A stretch of DNA of 64,000 bases from Novipirellula artificiosorum. GTDB taxonomy: Bacteria > Planctomycetota > Planctomycetia > Pirellulales > Pirellulaceae. Made by a program: the position numbers and the translations under genes. Within the stretch, counting starts at the first letter, position 1, and every line of letters starts with the position of its first letter. Positions 1-8,330 of this stretch are shown here, in pieces. The stretch is from the NCBI RefSeq assembly GCF_007860135.1, contig NZ_SJPV01000006.1, forward strand, positions 186,001 to 250,000, read 5' to 3'. The notes under the pieces are model-generated. The model was not told the origin of the DNA, did not search any database, and saw nothing but the letters and a program-made list of their open reading frames with translations.

Positions 1-281
1 GCAGTGATCGATTCCGGTGAATCCGCGTTCGCTTCGATGGTCGCGGCCAACGCGACGTCCTCATCAGGGGCGATGTAGCGCAGACAGGATTTGAGCGTAT
101 GGGCAGCGATCCGCAATGATTTGGTATTCCCGCTGGCCACGGCTTGTTCGAGATTGCGAACCAACATCGGAACCTCCTGCAGAAACGCGTCACACAGCGA
201 GACCAGTGTGTCGGGCTGGTTTCCCGCATTGCGGCTGAGCTGATCTCGCCAGGAGGGGTCGCCCCGTCGTTGATCGTCCAT
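1..281 (-). CDS. HPt (histidine phosphotransfer) domain protein, partial
   Basis: The gene reads leftward off the window edge, so only about 93 codons are visible. It was read directly from the reverse strand, starting at the ATG at 281 with a GGAG ribosome site a few bases upstream. The visible protein is one helical HPt-like module: an acidic amphipathic helix (residues 24-50) leads into the AAHTLKS motif, with His61 as the expected phospho-accepting residue. HPt proteins relay phosphate between hybrid histidine kinases and response regulators in the cytoplasm. CLRY follows the histidine where many HPt domains have GSA, so the helix is slightly atypical. Other domains may lie beyond the edge. 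It is divergent from the pilus genes, so a link to their control is possible but unproven. Confidence 0.75.
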   Translation of the reverse strand, partial: MDDQRRGDPSWRDQLSRNAGNQPDTLVSLCDAFLQEVPMLVRNLEQAVASGNTKSLRIAAHTLKSCLRYIAPDEDVALAATIEANADSPESIT

Positions 282-934
282 CGATTTCTCCTTTTTCAAA
301 TTTCGCAAACGAACCTGTATTCTCTTTGCCAATCAAGCATCCCGCAAGCCGATGCCGATAATCCTCAAAGCCGTGTCGTTCGCTAATACAACCTGTCGTT
401 GTGAACGACTGTCGACCCTACCACAGGGGCACTGCGACCTGATAACCCATCCAACCCTCATGACTGGCCCCTTTCGCTAATCGTTAAGGCTTCGTTGACC
501 CGCGTTTTTTGACTGTGGCAAAACGTATCGTACCTTCAAAGTAGAAAGAGTGAGCGGATCGTAGTTCGTTCCGCTGCCAGCGTGAAAGCGTTTCCTGTGT
601 TGGGATCGCCGGAATGGCTGGTCAGTTTCGCTCCTTCGACAAAGGCATACCGCTTGAGAAGGCGGGGCGCAAAGCCACGGGTCCGTGAGTGAATGGTGTT
701 CGTTCTTCGTAGCGAGCACGGTTGCTTCAGGAAAGCCGAGCTGCCGGGGTGAACGAGGAGTCGAGAGCTTACGGGTTTTTTCGACGAATGGTTTACCAAG
801 GAGCGTTAAACGAACGTCGGAGACGAGACTGCCCTTCGTTAGGGTCGTTTCACGTCGAATCGATCTTTACTTAGTTGTCGTCGTTGTGGGTCCCCCACCT
901 AGACGATCCACATCTCACTCGCGAGGAGAGAGAC
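282..934. other. Long non-coding region between the HPt gene and the pilin gene
   Basis: No credible protein gene is visible in these 653 bases; the open frames on both strands have no family features and overlap a structured RNA. The right half holds the riboswitch candidate described separately. After it comes a short stem around 827-840 (CCCT/AGGG) of unknown meaning. The promoter of the leftward HPt gene must lie at about 282-380. In 282-600 I see nothing else I can name. Confidence 0.6.
630..761 (+). promoter_or_regulatory. c-di-GMP-I (GEMM) riboswitch candidate upstream of the Flp pilin
   Basis: The RNA matches the GEMM-I core in order. An outer helix pairs CTCCT (631-635) with AGGAG (756-760). 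Next come AAAGGCATACC, a hairpin closed by the GNRA loop GAGA (656-659), the diagnostic GGCGCAAAGCC (664-674), a long second arm whose tip is a 9-bp stem (698-706 with 712-720 approximately), and finally AGCCGAGCTGCCG (734-746). Aligned by eye to the Vibrio Vc2 RNA, the position equivalent to G20 is G, which favours c-di-GMP over cGAMP. Two core positions deviate (T in GGCATACC, G in GGCGC). The aptamer ends about 170 nt before the pilin start, enough for an expression platform, but I could not identify a clear terminator or ribosome-site switch. It suggests c-di-GMP control of pilus production. Confidence 0.72.
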
Positions 935-1117
935 ATGAAGAGTTTTGCTGAAGGTATTGTTAACTTCCTGAAAGAAGAAGATGGCCCAACTGCGGTTGAA
1001 TACGCTGTCATGCTTGCTTTGATCGTTGTCGTTTGCTTGGCAGCAGTTGGTACCATCGGTACGAACTCGAAAGCCAAGTTCGAAGAAGTCGGCACGGCAA
1101 TCGGCGGTGGATCCTGA
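935..1117 (+). CDS. flp: Flp/Fap-type pilin precursor
   Basis: This is a 60-residue major pilin of a Tad (type IVc) pilus. A short basic leader containing EEDGPTAVEY is followed by a single long hydrophobic segment (about residues 22-42). The Gly-Pro-Thr-Ala-Val-Glu-Tyr stretch resembles the prepilin-peptidase site of Flp pilins (cut after Gly, with Glu+5 and Tyr+6), which here would fall after Gly16. I chose the ATG at 935 because GAGGAG lies about 6 bases upstream; an in-frame start at 875 would add 20 residues ahead of the leader. A stable hairpin directly follows the stop, as is common for abundant pilin messages. The prepilin peptidase lies downstream and a c-di-GMP riboswitch candidate upstream. 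Confidence 0.9.
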   Translation: MKSFAEGIVNFLKEEDGPTAVEYAVMLALIVVVCLAAVGTIGTNSKAKFEEVGTAIGGGS

Positions 1118-1123
1118 TCCATT

Positions 1124-1143
1124 GCCGCTACTTCGGTAGTGGC
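1124..1143 (+). terminator. Perfect UUCG-capped hairpin just after the pilin stop
   Basis: GCCGCTAC and GTAGTGGC form an 8-bp stem (one G-T pair) around a TTCG tetraloop, starting 6 bases after the pilin stop codon. There is no T-run after it, so it is more likely a 3'-end stabiliser or a partial attenuator than a full terminator. Such an element would allow pilin mRNA to outnumber the downstream peptidase message. Confidence 0.5.
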
Positions 1144-1328
1144 CTGACCAACAGAATTCCACGCAGACTCTGGCATCGATCGCGCCCGCGGTCGGTGCCA
1201 GCTGCTTGGGTTCGCTTGTTTGATACGTGCCTGACGGCAAACACGCGGGATGCCAACCGACAAGCGGTGCTTGCATCTTCAAGAAATTACAAAATGTCCC
1301 GGATTGAGAGAGACGGGAGAACCTACCT

Positions 1329-1439
1329 ATGAATTACCCACTGATTCCAGCCGACGCAGCAGCTTACGCTTGGCAACTTTCCTGTTGTTTCGTCACGTTG
1401 CTGTTTGCAATGTTCAGCTGGATGGTTGGCCCTCGCTAG
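1329..1439 (+). CDS. Small single-pass membrane protein (36 aa), hypothetical
   Basis: This short frame starts with ATG after a purine-rich GAGAGACGGGAG stretch and encodes 36 residues: a short polar N-terminus, then one hydrophobic segment (about residues 15-34, with a Cys-Cys pair) ending in a Gly-Pro-Arg tail. It lies between the Flp pilin and the prepilin peptidase on the same strand. I recognise no family. Its position and membrane nature suggest a minor pilus-assembly component, but it could also be a chance frame. Confidence 0.4.
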   Translation: MNYPLIPADAAAYAWQLSCCFVTLLFAMFSWMVGPR

Positions 1440-1612
1440 TTGAAGCGAGGCATAAAACCGGTTTCCAAATCCAGCCACGCTCCTCGTGGCGCGACAGCAA
1501 CCTAGCGAAGATCACCCGCTGACCCGCGGTTGCACTCCGATCGAATCGGCTCGCTCACCAAAGACCTTTACCGCACACCTTCACAGCAAACATTCTCGGG
1601 GAAGAACGACAC

Positions 1613-2170
1613 ATGGATACTCTGTTTCACGGCATGGCCGAACACTGGACGGTTTGGTTTGTTACCGTCGTTTTGATCATCGCTGCAGTGATTGATGGCG
1701 CGATTCTAAAGGTGCCAAACTGGTTAACGTTCCCCTTTATCCTCTGCGGCTGGGTTCACTGGACCCTGCAATCCGGGATTCACGGATTCGGTTTCAGCCT
1801 ACTCGGCACCTTTGTTGGCATGATGTTGTTGTTGGTGCTCCGAAATGTCGGTGGCATGGGCGGCGGCGACGTGAAACTGCTCGCCGGCGTGGGCGCTTGG
1901 CTCGGAGCGATCGTCACGTTGTGGGCCTTCGCAGCGACTGCGATCGTCGGCGGGGTGATGGCGTTGTTTATGATTCTCGCCAGTGGCCAGTGGCACAAGC
2001 ATTACGCGATGGCCCACCAGATCTTGCACGAATGGAAGACGGTTCGTAGCCCGTCGAAACTCTCCAAGATTGCTCGAGAGCGAAAACCGACCATGAAACT
2101 GCTGCCCTATGGGATTCCCATGGCCATCGGTTCGATTGCCTACTTCGCGATCGCCGGAATGCTGGTTTAG
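1613..2170 (+). CDS. Prepilin peptidase, A24 family (CpaA/TadV-like)
   Basis: This 185-residue polytopic inner-membrane aspartyl protease would cut the leader from the Flp pilin. The two catalytic aspartates are in the expected contexts: the AVIDG..KVPN motif (Asp28) near the N-terminus, and GMGGGDVKLL (Asp about 86) after the third hydrophobic stretch. It has about five to six membrane segments. The length fits the short CpaA/TadV type, which lacks the methyltransferase part of PilD. A possible ribosome site (GGGGAAG) lies upstream of the ATG. It follows the pilin and the small membrane protein and is probably co-transcribed with them. The transcript would then run into the inverted repeat and terminator at 2189-2363. 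Confidence 0.88.
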   Translation: MDTLFHGMAEHWTVWFVTVVLIIAAVIDGAILKVPNWLTFPFILCGWVHWTLQSGIHGFGFSLLGTFVGMMLLLVLRNVGGMGGGDVKLLAGVGAWLGAIVTLWAFAATAIVGGVMALFMILASGQWHKHYAMAHQILHEWKTVRSPSKLSKIARERKPTMKLLPYGIPMAIGSIAYFAIAGMLV

Positions 2171-2188
2171 CAAAGCTTGTTGCTGGCT

Positions 2189-2319
2189 CTAGTGGACCGT
2201 CAAGGTTAAAACTGCGAGTTGGGACGTAGTGGGCTTCGCCAGAAGTCCCGAAGAACATTTGAGTGACGGATTTCTGGCGAAATCCACTACCCTAAAACTT
2301 AATGCTGACGGTCCACTAG
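2189..2319. repeat. 131-bp MITE-like inverted repeat
   Basis: The two ends are inverted copies: the left end starts CTAGTGGACCGTCA and the right end, read on the other strand, starts with the same 14 bases and continues with a few mismatches. Inside, a second pair of arms (TTCGCCAGAAGTCC on the left, TTCGCCAGAAATCC on the right in reverse) is also inverted, so nearly the whole element can fold on itself. It has no coding capacity. It sits just after the prepilin peptidase stop and before a terminator. The structure is that of a non-autonomous mobile repeat; whether it is multicopy cannot be seen here. Confidence 0.65.
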
Positions 2320-2336
2320 CAACCGGCGACTGACTC

Positions 2337-2363
2337 AAGGGGTGTGTGATGCACCCCTTTTTC
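2337..2363 (+). terminator. Rho-independent terminator
   Basis: AAGGGGTG and CACCCCTT form a GC-rich stem with a short loop, followed immediately by a run of T. It should end the pilin/prepilin-peptidase transcript and isolates it from the cpaB-cpaC-cpaE genes, which therefore need their own promoter in 2364-2579. Confidence 0.75.
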
Positions 2364-2579
2364 TGTGTGAAGAGACACCGTCTGGGGCAACCTGGTAGTC
2401 CGGGTCGTTCTAACGGGTTACAGCGGTCGTAACTCGCCGATCGTGCGGGTTGCAGCGGTGCCACTGTCTGCACCGAAAACCCCTATGAATCGGAACGATC
2501 CAACCGCGCTGAATCGAGCGTTGTTGTCTCCCTTCCGCCGTAGCGAACTGATCCCCACCATGGGACGTCTGAATTAGCC

Positions 2580-3650
2580 ATGCGAAACAAATCACTCATT
2601 CTGTTACTCGCCATCGTATGCGGGACCGTTGCAGCCATCGGCATTAGTCAATGGATGCAGGCCCGAAATACGGGAGGTGGTTCAGCGCCGACGATCGAGA
2701 TCTTTGTTGCCGCCAAGGCAATTGAGTTGGGCGAGGAAATTACGCCCGAAAAAATCCGTCTGGAACCGTGGCCAGCCGATCGGATTCCTGAGGGATCCGT
2801 CGGTGACTTGAAGACGCTCGAAGGCAAGTTTGCAAGACAAAAATTCTATGCTGGCGAAGCGGTCATGCCGGTCAAGTTAATGGACACCAACTCCGCAACG
2901 ATCCCGAAAGGTTTCAGCGTGGTAGCAATGAAAGCGGACGTCGAGAATAGCATTTCCAACTTGGTCCAACCGGGTGACCGAGTCAACGTCATGGCTTACT
3001 TTACAAAAAGCGAACTGATTCCGCGAACCACGACCAAAACGGTCCTCAACGGCGTGCGGATTTTTGCGATTGACGGAAACACCGATCGAATCGTTGACGA
3101 GAATGAACGTCCCACAACGGCTCGCACCATCCAATTGCTGATCCATAGTGGTGACGTGGATGCATGGATCTCGGCGAATGAACTTGGAAAAATCCGTCTT
3201 AGCCTTGGCAATCCTGGTGACTATGACGCTGCGGTGGAGCAAGAAGGTCCCAGCGAAGCCGGCCAGGAATTCATGACGTGGTTGGCCGACTATCAAGCCG
3301 CTCAAGAAGCAAATCGCAATGCCGTTCAAGAACCCGTTGCACCGCAATCGCCCATCACTCCCGTCTCGAAGAAAAAGAAAAAAGATGGCTTCAAGATGAT
3401 CAAAATGGTCGAAGGCCGCATGATTGAATACTGGATCGCCGAAAACGAGTTGCCGGTGATCTTGAACGATACCGGGGCGAAAGAGCAAACCGCCGCCGAC
3501 GAGGAGTTGTCGGAAGAGAACCAACCACAACCCAACGGTCCGGCCGCCGGGCAGCCGATGACGCCGCCGGACTACCGCTACCTGAACGGTGAAGACAGCC
3601 CCTTCTTTCAGCCACCCGCTGAAGGCATGAGCTCGCCCAACGGATACTAG
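2580..3650 (+). CDS. cpaB: Flp pilus assembly protein CpaB/RcpC
   Basis: A 356-residue periplasmic protein anchored by one N-terminal hydrophobic segment (about residues 5-24). Residues 40-105 form the SAF-like domain typical of CpaB, with the stretches VAAKAIELGEEIT and FYAGEAVMPVKL, followed by the RcpC part (PKGFSVVAMKADV, then LVQPGDRVNVMA). The C-terminal third is low-complexity and rich in Lys, Glu, Pro and Gln, longer than in most CpaB proteins. In Tad systems CpaB works with the CpaC secretin at the outer membrane. The ATG has no strong ribosome site. It is the first gene after the terminator, and cpaC and cpaE follow on the same strand. Confidence 0.88.
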   Translation: MRNKSLILLLAIVCGTVAAIGISQWMQARNTGGGSAPTIEIFVAAKAIELGEEITPEKIRLEPWPADRIPEGSVGDLKTLEGKFARQKFYAGEAVMPVKLMDTNSATIPKGFSVVAMKADVENSISNLVQPGDRVNVMAYFTKSELIPRTTTKTVLNGVRIFAIDGNTDRIVDENERPTTARTIQLLIHSGDVDAWISANELGKIRLSLGNPGDYDAAVEQEGPSEAGQEFMTWLADYQAAQEANRNAVQEPVAPQSPITPVSKKKKKDGFKMIKMVEGRMIEYWIAENELPVILNDTGAKEQTAADEELSEENQPQPNGPAAGQPMTPPDYRYLNGEDSPFFQPPAEGMSSPNGY

Positions 3651-3798
3651 AATTCCTTAGAGAGAAACTGTAGCAATACCTGATCTCTCGCCCTTTTGAA
3701 CCTGAACTGTTACCCGCAACGGCCTGATGAATCTCGGCAAAGCACGGATGCTTTGGCTTGGCTCAACATGGATAGGCCCTCGCAAGGATGCTTTCGCG

Positions 3799-5388
3799 AT
3801 GGAAACGAACCGACTGACAGCCAAATTCGCTGCATCTTCGATGCTCGCATTTTGCTTTTTGGTGTCCAGCCCGCTGACAACGACCAACGGTGCTGAACCG
3901 GTCCGGTTGACGTCAAGTGAATCGACGGCGAGTCACAGCATCTCACAGTCGGTCGAACGGCTCGAAATGTTGGTCAAGAGTAGCCGTATCTTGACACTTG
4001 AAGAACGAATCCCCAAGTTTCAAGTACACAATGAAGAAGTGATTGGTGCGACACCGGTTTCGCAAAACCAAATTCAAGTCTTCGCAAAGACCCCCGGGAC
4101 CACTCAGCTGAACCTGTGGGATACCAATGACAAGCTCTATACCGTCGATGTAACGGTCACGGCCGACGCGAGGGAAGTCGAAGGTATCTTGGCATCACAA
4201 TTGCCTTATGCCTCGTTGAAAGTGATGCCAGTCAATGCCAGTGCGATCATTTCAGGTACGGTCACCAGCGTCGATGACGTCGATCGTGCCGTGGCAATCG
4301 TCGAACAGTTCTATCCAACCGTGGTCAACAACATTAAGGTCGTCGGTGTCCAGCAGGTGCTGCTGCACACCAAGATCATGGAAGTTTCGCGGACCAAGTT
4401 GCGCGATCTCGGTGTCGACTTGACCGTGCTCAGTAACGGCAATTTGTTGATGAACGCACCCGCAAACCTGGCCGATGTTCCCGCTTCGGCATTTGATGGT
4501 GTCGGAGCAGCGCGGCTGTTTGAAATCGCTTCCAAAACGGATGGGGCCAACGCACGAATCATGACGGGCAATTTTGATGCATTGATCAAGGCGCTTCGCC
4601 AAGATGACTTGCTAAAACTACTCGCCGAACCCACTGTCGTTGCAACCCATGGTCGTCCAGCAAGATTCATCGTGGGTGGGAAGGTCCCCTACATCGTTCC
4701 GACGGGGAATGGTGCCGTGACGGTGAACTATGAAGAGTATGGAACAGCCGTTGATTTTCTGCCGTTCGTGGTTGGCCCGGGTCGAATTCGATTGGAAGTC
4801 CGCCCGGAAGTTAGCGAAGTCGATACCGCTCGATCGATCATCCGTGACGGAACGCAAGTCTATGCGTTCACGCATCGCTACGTCGAAACCGCAGTGGAAA
4901 TGCAAGCGGGGCAAACCTTCGCGATTGCGGGTCTGCTACAAAGCCGGACGGAATCGAAACGCCGAGCCACTCCGTTCTTTGGCGAACTGCCGTACATCGG
5001 ATCCTTGTTCCGACGAGTGGAAGAACGACGCAACGACATCGAATTGCTCGTCACGGTCACTCCCGAAGTCGTCGCAGCCATGGATCCCTTTGAGGTGCCT
5101 TGTGGCGGACCGGGTTTGAGTACGGGCAATCCAACCGATTGCGAATTCTACGGCAAAGGATTCATCGAAGTGCCTAACTTGAAGGGCGATGGTACCTGCA
5201 ACACTTTGAGTCAAGGCGGGTATTGTGCCGATCCGAATCAGGCCGGCTATCCAAGCCAAGGTGGCTACCCACAAGGTTACGATCAACAAGTGCTCGGCGG
5301 TCCTCTCTATCCCCCCGGAGCCATTGTCCCCGGAGCCGAACCGATGATTGTCGGCGATGGCGTCACCGTCGTGGCTCCGCAGAACTAG
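3799..5388 (+). CDS. cpaC: Tad pilus secretin CpaC/RcpA
   Basis: This outer-membrane secretin would form the exit pore for the Flp pilus. I place the start at the ATG at 3799 because a clear signal peptide follows (hydrophobic SSMLAFCFLVSS, cut near TTNGA); in-frame codons reach back to 3727 but would put 24 polar residues first. Mature residues of about 45-130 form the pilus N-domain (TLEERIPKFQVHN, then IQVFAKTPGTTQLNLWD), followed by a BON-like section and the secretin core with VPYIVPTGNG and the C-terminal EGRRRNDIELLVTVTPE-like strand (seen as ERRNDIELLVTVTPEVV). The last 90 residues are rich in Gly, Tyr, Pro and Gln (PSQGGYPQGY), an unusual low-complexity tail. Confidence 0.9.
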   Translation: METNRLTAKFAASSMLAFCFLVSSPLTTTNGAEPVRLTSSESTASHSISQSVERLEMLVKSSRILTLEERIPKFQVHNEEVIGATPVSQNQIQVFAKTPGTTQLNLWDTNDKLYTVDVTVTADAREVEGILASQLPYASLKVMPVNASAIISGTVTSVDDVDRAVAIVEQFYPTVVNNIKVVGVQQVLLHTKIMEVSRTKLRDLGVDLTVLSNGNLLMNAPANLADVPASAFDGVGAARLFEIASKTDGANARIMTGNFDALIKALRQDDLLKLLAEPTVVATHGRPARFIVGGKVPYIVPTGNGAVTVNYEEYGTAVDFLPFVVGPGRIRLEVRPEVSEVDTARSIIRDGTQVYAFTHRYVETAVEMQAGQTFAIAGLLQSRTESKRRATPFFGELPYIGSLFRRVEERRNDIELLVTVTPEVVAAMDPFEVPCGGPGLSTGNPTDCEFYGKGFIEVPNLKGDGTCNTLSQGGYCADPNQAGYPSQGGYPQGYDQQVLGGPLYPPGAIVPGAEPMIVGDGVTVVAPQN

Positions 5389-5466
5389 CTAAGCCGGACC
5401 GACCGTTTCGAATCGGTCCGATCCAAGCTGATTCTTCATGAATTCAACATCGGTAATAGAATTGCT

Positions 5467-6690
5467 ATGAGTAACGTACTGAGAATTGCCCTCGTCGATC
5501 CCAACGACGCAACCCGAGAATCCTTGAAGGGGATGCTCGTGGGGTTAGACACAGTGTGGCTCGAGGCCGACTGTTCCCGCTACGAGTTCTATCCCGACAT
5601 CATTGAGCAGACCGCGCCGGATGTCGGAGTCGTTGCCCTCGACGCGAATCCCGATAAAGCGATTGAGTTGATTCAGCGGTTGGCATCCGTTGCTCCTGAA
5701 ACGGCGCTGCTTGCCGTCAGCGAGAATACCGATGGTCATCAGATCTTGAGAACCATTCGCGCGGGGGCCCGTGAATTCCTGACACTCCCGCTGACCCGTG
5801 AAGAGTTGGCCAGCACACTTGATCGAATCAGCCACCTCAAATACGGCAGCAGCGAAGGGGGAGCTCGAGTCTGCGAAGTGATTGCGGTTGCGGGTGCGAC
5901 CGGAGGTGTCGGAACGACCAGCACGGCCGTCAATCTTGGCTGCGTGTTGGCTTCCGATCCACAAAACAGTGTCGCGCTGTTAGACCTTGATTTGGCGCTC
6001 GGTGACGCGGACGTGTTTCTCGATTCGATCCCGGACTATACCCTCGCCGATGTCGTCCAAAATGTTTCGCGGCTTGACATTCAGTTACTCAAGCGATCAC
6101 TGACAAAACACACCAGCGGCTTGTACTTGCTGCCACGACCGGTGGAACTGCATGACACAGAGTCGATCAACGCCGAGAGCATTCGCAAGGTTATCGGCTT
6201 GCTCAAGGCGTCGTTCACCCACCTCGTCATCGACTTGTCGAAGACGTACAGCCAAGTGGATTTGGCCGCAATGGAAAATGCGACGCGAGTCTTGTTGGTC
6301 ACGCAGTTGGATTTGCCCTGTCTGCGCAATGTGGTCCGGTTGATGATGAGTTTCGAAGAGCTGGATAACCTGCACGAAAAAGTCGAAATCGTCGTCAACC
6401 GCGCGGGCTTAGATTCGGGTCAGATTAGCTTAAAGAAAGCCAAGGAAACGCTCGGACGAGAGGTTTTTGCCTTGTTGCCAAACGATTATCGCACGATGGT
6501 CGAGGTTCGCAACAACGGTGTTCCGCTGATCACGCAGGCCCCCAAGGCTGCGATCACTCAGGCGATCCGCGACTTGGCTGCGAAACTGCAAGACCAGTTG
6601 GTGGTGCCAGACGAGAGTGAAGCCAGCCCTGAGAAAGCGGCGACAAGCAAGTGGAAAAAGTTTTGGCCAGGCACGGCGAAAGCAAAGTAG
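5467..6690 (+). CDS. cpaE: Tad pilus assembly ATPase CpaE/TadZ
   Basis: A 407-residue cytoplasmic protein. Residues 1-125 form a receiver-like domain (IALVDPNDATRESLK at its start), and residues 135-380 a MinD/ParA-type ATPase with the deviant Walker A motif GATGGVGTTST and the following LLDLDLALGDADVFL strand. TadZ/CpaE proteins mark the pole or site where the Tad pilus is built. It ends the cpaB-cpaC-cpaE run, about 80 bp after cpaC, and converges with pepA 37 bp later. The usual next gene, the CpaF/TadA motor ATPase, is absent. The C-terminal tail is Lys-rich. Confidence 0.88.
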   Translation: MSNVLRIALVDPNDATRESLKGMLVGLDTVWLEADCSRYEFYPDIIEQTAPDVGVVALDANPDKAIELIQRLASVAPETALLAVSENTDGHQILRTIRAGAREFLTLPLTREELASTLDRISHLKYGSSEGGARVCEVIAVAGATGGVGTTSTAVNLGCVLASDPQNSVALLDLDLALGDADVFLDSIPDYTLADVVQNVSRLDIQLLKRSLTKHTSGLYLLPRPVELHDTESINAESIRKVIGLLKASFTHLVIDLSKTYSQVDLAAMENATRVLLVTQLDLPCLRNVVRLMMSFEELDNLHEKVEIVVNRAGLDSGQISLKKAKETLGREVFALLPNDYRTMVEVRNNGVPLITQAPKAAITQAIRDLAAKLQDQLVVPDESEASPEKAATSKWKKFWPGTAKAK

Positions 6691-6727
6691 GGCCGCGAAA
6701 ACGTTTTCCGAAGCTGCGGATAGGCTG

Positions 6728-8206
6728 TTAACGATTTTCAATCCAGTTCAGTAGCGTCCGTACCATCACTCCGGTTGCTCCGGCGTCACGGTGTGGTTTT
6801 GCTGAGTCGGCAAACGCGGGGCCCGCAATGTCGATGTGCACCCAAGGCGTGTCTCCGACAAACTGTTGCAGGAACTTGGCCGCCGTGATCGCGCCACCCC
6901 AGCGGCCTTCGCCAACGTTCTTGATGTCGGCAACCTTACTCTTGACCTTCTCGTCGTAAAGATCAAACATCGGCAATTGCCAGACAGGTTCCCCCTCCGA
7001 TTGCGCTGCGGCCGAAAGCTGATCGCAAATCGATTGTTCGTTGGTCATCAAACCAGCAACTTCGGTCCCCAACGCAACCATGCAGGCCCCCGTGAGCGTT
7101 GCCAAATCGACCATCGCCGAAGGGGAAAACTGAACGGCGACATCAAGGGTGTCGGCCAAGACCACGCGCCCTTCGGCATCGGTGTTCAGAATCTCAATCG
7201 TGGTTCCCTTTCTGGTTTCAATCACATCGCCAAGTTTATAGCTATCGCCGCTGACCATATTCTCCGCCAACCCGCAGAGACCGATCACGTTGCGTTTGAC
7301 CCCCAGTCGAGCAATTGCACTCATCACGCCCAACACCGTCGCGGCTCCCGCCATATCACATTTCATATCCGCCATGGACTCACTTGGCTTCAGTGACAGG
7401 CCACCACTGTCGAATGTGACTCCTTTGCCAACCAAGGCAATCGGCGGTTCGCTACCACCGCCATGATGCCGAAGGAGGACCAATCGCGGCGGCCGACTCG
7501 ACCCCGATCCCACCGCCAGGATCGCGCGACACCCTTCCGCTTCCAATCTTGTTTCATCCCACACTTCAACCGACAAACCGACGTCGGCGGCGAGAGCCGT
7601 TGCGGCATTCGCAAAACTCTCGGGATAGAGTCTCGACGGCGGTTCGTTGACCCATCGACGTGTCTGCACCATCGAATCCCCCACGATCTTGCCACGCCGA
7701 ATCGCCTCCTCGTCCAGCCCAGAGAACGCAAGGGTTTTCGGTACCAAGGCTTTGGGATCGGATTGATAGATCGCTTGGTTCTCGCAGGCGTTCAGCGCCC
7801 CGGCAACCAAGGCATCATGAGCGGAAGCATCAAAACACTCGGCCATCGCAAACTCGATTCGCCGCTGCAACGGATCGGCGAGAGCCCGTACCGCGGTCGC
7901 AGTCAGATCAAATGCATGCGATCGGGTCAGGTCCGCGAGCTTGCCAACTCCCACCATCAGTATGATGGGGGCCCCTGCGGAGAATGGGGAGACCAGCTTG
8001 TTGACTTCGCCGCATTTCGCATTGACCAACCCCCGTTCAACGAGCCGGTCGATCCAGCCGTCACCCCAGGCGTTGATTTCATGGAGCGTCGCCGTCCGAT
8101 CTTCACCCTCGGCAAGACCAACGACCAACACGTCGGCGGACGACTCGGTAATCGATAACTCGAATCGCTCGATGCCGGGGGAAGGAAGGGGAGAGCTTTC
8201 AAGCAT
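6728..8206 (-). CDS. pepA: Leucyl aminopeptidase, M17 family
   Basis: A 492-residue cytosolic metallo-aminopeptidase that removes N-terminal residues from peptides. The M17 signature NTDAEGRVVL lies at residues 341-350. The metal-binding set is present: Lys261 and Asp266 in GKGVTFDSGG, Asp284 in MKCDMAGA, and the acidic residues of the signature. The N-terminal macro-like domain (1-165) is typical of the hexameric enzyme. Length and motif order match bacterial PepA. It converges with cpaE and is divergent from the UbiD-like gene, sharing the promoter region 8207-8330. Confidence 0.94.
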   Translation of the reverse strand: MLESSPLPSPGIERFELSITESSADVLVVGLAEGEDRTATLHEINAWGDGWIDRLVERGLVNAKCGEVNKLVSPFSAGAPIILMVGVGKLADLTRSHAFDLTATAVRALADPLQRRIEFAMAECFDASAHDALVAGALNACENQAIYQSDPKALVPKTLAFSGLDEEAIRRGKIVGDSMVQTRRWVNEPPSRLYPESFANAATALAADVGLSVEVWDETRLEAEGCRAILAVGSGSSRPPRLVLLRHHGGGSEPPIALVGKGVTFDSGGLSLKPSESMADMKCDMAGAATVLGVMSAIARLGVKRNVIGLCGLAENMVSGDSYKLGDVIETRKGTTIEILNTDAEGRVVLADTLDVAVQFSPSAMVDLATLTGACMVALGTEVAGLMTNEQSICDQLSAAAQSEGEPVWQLPMFDLYDEKVKSKVADIKNVGEGRWGGAITAAKFLQQFVGDTPWVHIDIAGPAFADSAKPHRDAGATGVMVRTLLNWIENR

Positions 8207-8330
8207 AGGATCGCAATCGTTCGAACCAGTGGAGCGGAAGTAAAAACGGGGTGGTTAGTCTAAGCCGCCAACGCCGGTTATCCTAGAGCGTTGCCGAAAC
8301 GAAGCATAAAGCCCCTCCGAGAGTAAACTT

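Noticed and set aside
630..761. cGAMP-specific (GEMM-Ib) riboswitch
   Set aside because: The position that is A in cGAMP-type RNAs reads G in my alignment; c-di-GMP is preferred, pending a covariance search.
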